From DASQVO01 sp035640715 (lineage in GTDB: Bacteria; Actinomycetota; Actinomycetes; Streptosporangiales; Streptosporangiaceae), in the NCBI GenBank assembly GCA_035640715.1, contig DASQVO010000016.1, positions 1 to 18,251 on the forward strand: 18,251 nt of DNA. The letters run 5' to 3'. Positions 14,548-18,251 of this stretch are shown in pieces (position 1 is the first letter of the stretch; each line of letters starts with the position of its first letter). The notes under the pieces were generated by a model. It was not told the origin of the DNA. It did no database searches and saw only the letters and a program-made list of their open reading frames with translations. The position numbers were made by a program, and so were the translations under genes.

Positions 14548-14877
14548 TCACGCTCCGGTACGCAGCCCGAACCTGCGCTCGCAGGTCTTGCGCATCCGGT
14601 GGCTGAGCACGGAACGCAGCCTCGGCCAGTCCTCCGCGAGCCGCCCGGCGTTGAGGAACCGGGCCAGGTCGTTGCGCCGGCCCTTGCTCAGCACGATGCT
14701 GTAGAGAACAAGCCGCGGCTCATCCTCTGAGACATCGAACTCCCGCAGCCCGTGCCAGGTGAGATGCACGGGCAGGACGACGATTCCGTGGCGGGGGCCG
14801 CGCAGGTCTTCCAGCTTGTCCGGGAGCTTTCCCGACAGCCCGTGCCACCGGGAGAGGATAACGTCCGCCATCGCCAT
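14548..14877 (-). CDS. Stand-alone homologue of the AbiEii partner protein
   Basis: A 109-residue protein whose span from EDLRGPRHGIVVLPVHLTW to RRFGLR aligns along its whole length with the putative antitoxin at 6855-7271. Shared pattern: L-x-GP-x-x-G-x-V-x-LP-x-x-L-x-W, then FD, then an LY..VL or MY..VL helix, the LA-x-[FY]-LN motif, a WP-x-L motif, and a final R/E-rich helix ending in LR. No nucleotidyltransferase lies beside this copy. It might be an orphan antitoxin or regulator, or the family may have a role apart from toxins. It starts at ATG 14877 (or ATG 14871). Minus-strand GATAAT lies 6 nt before ATG 14877, a near-perfect -10 for a leaderless transcript. The gene is upstream of adk on the same strand with a 173-nt gap. 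Confidence 0.72.
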   Translation of the reverse strand: MAMADVILSRWHGLSGKLPDKLEDLRGPRHGIVVLPVHLTWHGLREFDVSEDEPRLVLYSIVLSKGRRNDLARFLNAGRLAEDWPRLRSVLSHRMRKTCERRFGLRTGA

Positions 14878-14883
14878 GCGCCG

Positions 14884-14889
14884 ATTATC
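14884..14889 (-). promoter_or_regulatory. -10 element for the 14548-14877 gene
   Basis: Minus-strand GATAAT ends 6 nt before ATG 14877. It is the best -10 hexamer in the window and is placed for leaderless transcription. Confidence 0.5.
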
Positions 14890-14958
14890 CTCAACACGGC
14901 ACCATGATCATGCCAAACCGTGCTCATCACACCCATGCTCATGCCAGGGCGCGGCTGG

Positions 14959-14964
14959 GAGAAT
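14959..14964 (+). promoter_or_regulatory. Candidate -10 element for the GNAT gene
   Basis: GAGAAT ends 7 nt before GTG 14972. The preceding GGGAGA could also act as a ribosome site, so the two readings compete. Confidence 0.35.
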
Positions 14965-14971
14965 CTCTGCC

Positions 14972-15424
14972 GTGGGTAAGGAGCCACTGGTACGGCGCGC
15001 TAGCGCCGCCGATTATGACGCCATTGTCAATGCCGTTGACCCGTGGTGGGGCCGGCCGGTGGCAGCGGCCCTGCCGAGGCTGTTCCTGGATCATTTCGCC
15101 GGCTCCAGCCTGGTTGCCGAGCATGACGGTGAGCTGGTGGGCTTCCTCGTCGGGTTTGCCTCGCCCAGCCGCCCCGCCGAGGCCTACATCCACTTCGCCG
15201 GCGTTCATCCCCGCTGCCGCGGCACGGGCCTGGCGCGGCGCCTGTACCAGCAGTTCATTTCCGCCGCGCGCGCCGACGGGCGGAGCGTCGTCCGGGCGAT
15301 CACCTCACCCGGCAACCATGGGTCCATCCGCTTCCACCAGGCCATGGGCTTCACTGTCAGCGGCCCGGTGCGCGACTACAACGGCCCGGGCCGGGACATG
15401 ATGACATTCGAGCTGGCGCTCTGA
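14972..15424 (+). CDS. GNAT family N-acetyltransferase
   Basis: A 150-residue GNAT acetyltransferase, moving acetyl from acetyl-CoA to an amine; the substrate is unknown. It begins LVRRASAADYDAIVNAVDPW, typical of the N-terminal strand and helix. The central strand EYxxELVGFLVG type is present as DGELVGFLVGFASPS. The acetyl-CoA pyrophosphate loop is HPRCRGTGLARRLYQQF (79-95, R-x-x-G-x-G/A). NHGSIRFHQAMGFTVSG near residue 125 is the C-terminal motif B, in which the Phe-His-x-x-x-Gly-Phe is characteristic. Start GTG 14972 gives the usual family length; the frame is open upstream but that DNA is the divergent promoter region. It is divergent from the orphan antitoxin-like gene and ends before a strong palindrome. 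Confidence 0.88.
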   Translation: MGKEPLVRRASAADYDAIVNAVDPWWGRPVAAALPRLFLDHFAGSSLVAEHDGELVGFLVGFASPSRPAEAYIHFAGVHPRCRGTGLARRLYQQFISAARADGRSVVRAITSPGNHGSIRFHQAMGFTVSGPVRDYNGPGRDMMTFELAL

Positions 15425-15456
15425 CGCCTGACTGCCGCGCGTACACCTCGTGGCGC

Positions 15457-15482
15457 CGGCGGAGCGTCCGGACGCTCCGCCG
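15457..15482 (+). terminator. Perfect 26-nt palindrome followed by TTTT
   Basis: Positions 15457-15482 are a perfect inverted repeat (13-nt arm CGGCGGAGCGTCC and its complement) with no mismatch, and CTTTTC follows. It lies 33 nt past the GNAT stop, so it is probably its intrinsic terminator. A third copy of CGGACGCTCCGC follows directly at 15488-15499. Confidence 0.65.
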
Positions 15483-15617
15483 CTTTTCGGACGCTCCGCG
15501 CTGCTTATCGCCGGGTGCCGTTATCAGAATCGTGCTCAGTGGCCCAAATCCGGATGATGGCAGCGGCACTCGTGTGACCTCTGCTCACTCCCGCACGCTC
15601 GCAGGCCAGCGGTTGAG

Positions 15618-15623
15618 TACCCT
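15618..15623 (+). promoter_or_regulatory. Candidate -10 element for the 15630 gene
   Basis: TACCCT ends 6 nt before ATG 15630, the same hexamer and nearly the same spacing as in front of ATG 6912. Confidence 0.4.
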
Positions 15624-15629
15624 CATGGC

Positions 15630-16064
15630 ATGGACAAGGCCGGGTCTGCCCCCAGGTGGCGGTTCCTCATATCGCCTAGGTGGCTTGCCTGGCACGCGTT
15701 CGCGGTGGTGGCCTTCTGGGGGATGTGCTGGCTCGGCGACTGGCAGTTCCACCGTGCGCTCGCGGGCAACGGCCTGAGCTGGGGGTACACGTTCGAGTGG
15801 CCGATCTTCGCCATCATGGGCGCCATCTTCTGGGGCAAGACGATCCGCGATGAGTTCCATGTCCGCAGCGGCGCGGTCACCGAGTCCGCGGCACCCGACC
15901 TGCCCGAAGGAGCCATGGCCGCCGACGGCCTGCCAACTACGGCGGGTAGTATGTCCGACGATGCCGGGGAGCCCGAGGATCCGGAGCTCGCCGCCTACAA
16001 CGCTTACCTGGCCAAGCTCAACGAAGAGGTCAAGGGCCACGGCCGCTGGCACGGCCTCCGCTGA
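15630..16064 (+). CDS. Small conserved membrane protein linked to DUF3817 gene
   Basis: A 144-residue protein with two hydrophobic segments: residues about 18-36 (LAWHAFAVVAFWGMCWLGDW) and about 55-70 (EWPIFAIMGAIFWGKTI). A hydrophilic, acidic region follows and ends in EDPELAAYNAYLAKLNEE. I know this layout (WQFHRA after TM1, SWGYTFEWPIFA before TM2, and the EDPELAAYN box) from actinobacterial genomes, where it often precedes a DUF3817 gene, as here. The biochemical role is unknown. ATG 15630 is favoured over the out-of-frame ATG 15625. There is no signal peptide cleavage site, so the protein should stay in the membrane with its acidic tail in the cytoplasm or outside; topology cannot be fixed from this. 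Confidence 0.75.
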   Translation: MDKAGSAPRWRFLISPRWLAWHAFAVVAFWGMCWLGDWQFHRALAGNGLSWGYTFEWPIFAIMGAIFWGKTIRDEFHVRSGAVTESAAPDLPEGAMAADGLPTTAGSMSDDAGEPEDPELAAYNAYLAKLNEEVKGHGRWHGLR

Positions 16065-16162
16065 CCGGCTGGGCACATCATTGGTGCGGGCACCGCATCC
16101 GCGTCAGCGGGCCGCCGGGGAAGGCCAGCGCCGCCGAGCAAGGGAATCAGGAGGTGGCACCG

Positions 16163-16549
16163 GTGCGAGCAGCCGTGCTCCGTTACCGCGTGATGGCCTA
16201 CATCACCGGCGTGCTGATCATCATCGTCTGCTTCATCGGGATCCCGCTTCAGGTCGCCGCGAACCAGACCTTCATCGTGAACCAGGTCGGGACGGTGCAC
16301 GGCTACCTGTACATCGTCTACATCGTGATGGCCTGGCTGCTCGCCTCGCGCCTGAAGCTGGCCAAGGGCCCGACGCTGGTCCTGCTGCTGGCTGGGACGA
16401 TTCCGGTGATGACGTTCGTCGTCGAGCGCTGGATGACCCGCCGGTACATCAGCCCGGCCCTGGCCGGCACCGCCGGCCAGGGCGCACCAGCCGACGGCAC
16501 GCCAGCGCCTGGCGCCCGCGCCGAGGACGTGCGGCCGGGACCCCGCTGA
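16163..16549 (+). CDS. DUF3817 integral membrane protein
   Basis: A 128-residue membrane protein of the DUF3817 family (function unknown, sometimes named MdmB-like or YdzA-like). Three hydrophobic helices are seen: YITGVLIIIVCFIGIPL, then VHGYLYIVYIVMAWLLA, then GPTLVLLLAGTIPVMTFVV. The family marks GTVHGYLY and VERWMTRR are present. The C-terminus after YISPAL is a Pro/Ala/Gly-rich tail. The start is decided by a perfect AGGAGG at 16149-16154: the in-frame GTG 16154 lies inside it, while GTG 16163 follows at 8 nt. It is the partner of the small membrane protein just upstream (98-nt gap). Confidence 0.85.
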   Translation: MRAAVLRYRVMAYITGVLIIIVCFIGIPLQVAANQTFIVNQVGTVHGYLYIVYIVMAWLLASRLKLAKGPTLVLLLAGTIPVMTFVVERWMTRRYISPALAGTAGQGAPADGTPAPGARAEDVRPGPR

Positions 16550-16664
16550 CGGGCGGGTGGCCGGGACCGGCTGTCGCCCGCGGCACCCGGAGCCCGGCGA
16601 ACAGGCCCGGTCACGCACCTTGGCAACGTCGGCTCAGCTACGAGAACCCACTCATCGGATAACT

Positions 16665-17333
16665 GTGGAGCAGCATTACTTCAGCCCCCGCCCCGAGGCG
16701 GCACACCGCCCGGGCCGGGTGCACGTCCTGCTGCCCGACGTGCACCTCGAGCTGGAAACCGACGCGGGAGTGTTCTCGCCGGGCCGGCTCGATGCCGGCA
16801 CGCGGCTGCTCCTCGATGTGGCGCCCGCTCCCCCGCCGGCCGGGGACCTCCTGGACCTCGGGTGCGGCTACGGGCCGATCGCCCTGGTACTGGCGGTGCG
16901 CGCGCCCGGGTCAGTGGTATGGGCCGTCGACGTGAACGAGCGCGCGCTCGAGCTGTGTGCGCGGAACGCGGCGCGCGCGGGGCTGGCCAACGTCCGCTGT
17001 GTCACGCCCGGCGATCCGGCGCTGCCCGCCGCATTCGCCGGCGCCTGGTCGAATCCGCCGATCCGCATCGGCAAGCACGCCCTGCACGAACTGCTCGGCA
17101 CGTGGCTGCCCCGCCTGGAACCGGGCGGGTCCGCCCACATCGTGGCACAGCGTCACCTGGGCGCCGACTCGCTGCACCAGTGGCTCGCCGGGCAGGGATG
17201 GGACGTGACAAGGGTCGCGGCCCGGGCCGGCTACCGGGTCCTGCAGATCGCCCACGCCGGCCACGGCGTGTCCGGGCAGGAACGGCCCGCCCGCCGCGGC
17301 CGCCCAGCCGCCGACGGGGAGAGCGTCCCGTGA
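16665..17333 (+). CDS. RsmC-like class I SAM-dependent methyltransferase
   Basis: A 222-residue methyltransferase of the MTS/RsmC group, whose best-known members methylate guanine N2 in 16S rRNA. It begins QHYFSPRPEAAHRPGRVHV, a typical lead-in (FSPRP...), then DAGVFSPGRLDAGTRLLL. SAM-binding motif I is LLDLGCGYGPIAL (from residue 62), followed by the acidic residue in VWAVDVNERAL. Motif IV is SNPPIRIGK (Asn130-Pro-Pro), the N-P-P signature of amino-group methylation. Start GTG 16665 is at the conserved N-terminus; the frame is open upstream with unlikely composition. Its TGA overlaps the GTG of the next gene (GTGA), so both RNA methyltransferases are translationally coupled. The RNA target is inferred from family only. 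Confidence 0.85.
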   Translation: MEQHYFSPRPEAAHRPGRVHVLLPDVHLELETDAGVFSPGRLDAGTRLLLDVAPAPPPAGDLLDLGCGYGPIALVLAVRAPGSVVWAVDVNERALELCARNAARAGLANVRCVTPGDPALPAAFAGAWSNPPIRIGKHALHELLGTWLPRLEPGGSAHIVAQRHLGADSLHQWLAGQGWDVTRVAARAGYRVLQIAHAGHGVSGQERPARRGRPAADGESVP

Positions 17334-17929
17334 CCATCCCCCCCGACGCCGGCCATGAGCGTCCCAGGCAGCTCCGCCCGACCGAGGTCAAGCGGCTCAA
17401 CCGGATGTGGCGCCGCGCCACGCAGGCGAGGCTGGCGCTGCTGCTTGACTCGGTGACTCAGCCGTTCAACGTCGGCTCTATCGCACGCTCGGCGGCGGCG
17501 TTCGGCGTGGAGCACATCTGGCTGTGCGGGAACACCGCGCCGCTTGACCATCCCGCGGCCCGCAAGGCCGCGCTCGGCACGGAGCGGTTCCTGTCCGCCG
17601 AACGCGAGACCTCCGCCGCCTCGGCCGCCAAGGCGGCGGCTGCCGCGGGGCTGCGCGTTATCGCCGTGGAACTGGCCTCCGGTGCCGTCCCGCTGCATGA
17701 GGCGCCGCTCGGCGGTGACGTGTGCATCGCCATCGGCAACGAGGACCACGGCTGCTCCCCCGCGCTGCTCGCGGCCTGCGACGCGGCCGCCTACATCCCG
17801 CTGGTGGGCCGGGTAGGCTCTCTGAATGCGGCGGTGGCGGCGGCGATAGCGCTCGCTGAGGCCCGCCGCCGTGAGTGGGCGGACGGCAGCGCGCATCAAC
17901 CGGCTGACACCGAAAGCTCGCCAGGATGA
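17330..17929 (+). CDS. SpoU/TrmH-family RNA 2'-O-methyltransferase
   Basis: A 199-residue SPOUT methyltransferase that would transfer methyl from SAM to a ribose 2'-OH of tRNA or rRNA. All three motifs are visible: motif 1 QPFNVGSIARSAAAFGV with Asn47 and catalytic-type Arg53; motif 2 IAIGNEDHGCSP (usual form G-N-E-x-x-G); motif 3 IPLVGRVGSLNAAVAAAIA forming the trefoil knot. Length fits the TrmH (Gm18) subgroup without an N-terminal RNA-binding extension. The GTG start overlaps the upstream stop by 4 nt and follows GGGGAGA at about 8 nt. In motif 2 Asp-His sits where many relatives have Gly-x, a small departure. The exact RNA target cannot be named. Confidence 0.88.
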   Translation: MTIPPDAGHERPRQLRPTEVKRLNRMWRRATQARLALLLDSVTQPFNVGSIARSAAAFGVEHIWLCGNTAPLDHPAARKAALGTERFLSAERETSAASAAKAAAAAGLRVIAVELASGAVPLHEAPLGGDVCIAIGNEDHGCSPALLAACDAAAYIPLVGRVGSLNAAVAAAIALAEARRREWADGSAHQPADTESSPG

Positions 17930-17977
17930 CCTGCGCTGTTCACCAGCGGTACTGAAGGGAGCACGATACTGGCCAGC

Positions 17978-18251
17978 GTGCTGCGAGCATCCGCTGATCA
18001 CCGCCGCCCGATCGCCTATCTAGACCGCCCGCTCCCCATCGCGTTCGCGCACCGGGGAGGCGCGGCACATAATCCGGAGAATTCCTGGGCCGCGTTCGAC
18101 CATGCGGTCAGGCTCGGCTACACCCACCTGGAGACCGATGCCCGCGCCACCGCGGACGGCGTCCTCCTCGCGTTTCACGACCGCACTCTGGACCGGGTGA
18201 CCGACCGGACCGGCCGGATCGCGCGGATGCAATACTGTGAGGTCGCCGCCG
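17978..18251 (+). CDS. Glycerophosphodiester phosphodiesterase, N-terminal part
   Basis: The window ends inside this gene. It encodes a GDPD-family enzyme, hydrolysing glycerophosphodiesters to glycerol-3-phosphate and an alcohol. Visible active-site elements are AFAHRGG (His25, Arg26), PENS with Glu34, HLETDARATADG with metal-binding Glu52 and Asp54, and LAFHDRTLDRVTDRTG with the second catalytic His67. There is no signal peptide, so the cytoplasmic form is likely. GTG 17978 is the first usual start in frame. GAAGGGAG at about 17954-17961 is 16 nt away from it, which is long. A CTG at 17969 would be better spaced, so the exact start is open. Confidence 0.88.
   Translation, partial: MLRASADHRRPIAYLDRPLPIAFAHRGGAAHNPENSWAAFDHAVRLGYTHLETDARATADGVLLAFHDRTLDRVTDRTGRIARMQYCEVAA

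Noticed and set aside
16862..17929. 355-codon frame starting inside the RsmC-like methyltransferase
   Set aside because: Only its last 199 codons, from GTG 17330, are the SpoU protein; the earlier part is an out-of-frame, Arg-rich reading of the upstream gene.

Overview
This is a GC-rich window with strong G/C at codon third positions, frequent GTG/TTG starts, and several genes that look leaderless (a -10-like hexamer 6-8 nt before the start codon). Together with the gene families present (a DUF3817 membrane protein beside a small conserved membrane protein, an actinobacterial-type second PRPP synthetase, AbiEii nucleotidyltransferase pairs, IS701-type transposase), this points to an actinobacterium, probably a filamentous soil type. 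I cannot name the genus from sequence alone.

The left half (about 1-9,650) is an eroded accessory region. It starts with about 650 bases without a convincing gene, then an internally deleted remnant of a mercuric-reductase-like flavoenzyme. A complete MFS transporter follows. Next is a 907-bp IS701-family element that keeps its 26-bp terminal inverted repeats but has lost most of its transposase. The right end of this element supplies the last 11 codons of the neighbouring membrane histidine kinase, which has no response regulator beside it. A small serine recombinase (resolvase type) follows, with an array of at least five related 14-15-bp sites on both strands in front of it, a plausible res site. 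A gene of unknown function is broken by one frameshift. An AbiEii-type toxin-antitoxin-like pair comes next, then a segment with a large imperfect inverted repeat, a hypothetical gene, and flanking direct repeats about 1 kb apart.

The right half (about 9,690-18,251) looks like conserved chromosome. A hypothetical gene diverges from oligopeptidase B (triad Ser577/Asp663/His697). Convergent to it is an adk-prs pair on the minus strand that overlaps by 4 nt. The PRPP synthetase has a changed ribose-phosphate-binding loop, and the kinase is a zinc-LID adenylate kinase. A short minus-strand protein upstream of adk is a clear homologue of the AbiEii partner in the left half, here with no toxin. A GNAT acetyltransferase diverges from it and ends at a perfect 26-nt palindrome followed by TTTT. 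Then come two small membrane proteins, an RsmC-like methyltransferase overlapping a SpoU-type RNA 2'-O-methyltransferase by 4 nt, and the start of a glycerophosphodiester phosphodiesterase cut by the window end.

The items most worth a second look are the repeat array in front of the resolvase, the toxin-linked and stand-alone copies of one small protein family, the inverted-repeat/direct-repeat structure at 8.2-9.25 kb, the IS-encoded kinase tail, and the variant PRPP synthetase coupled to an adenylate kinase.
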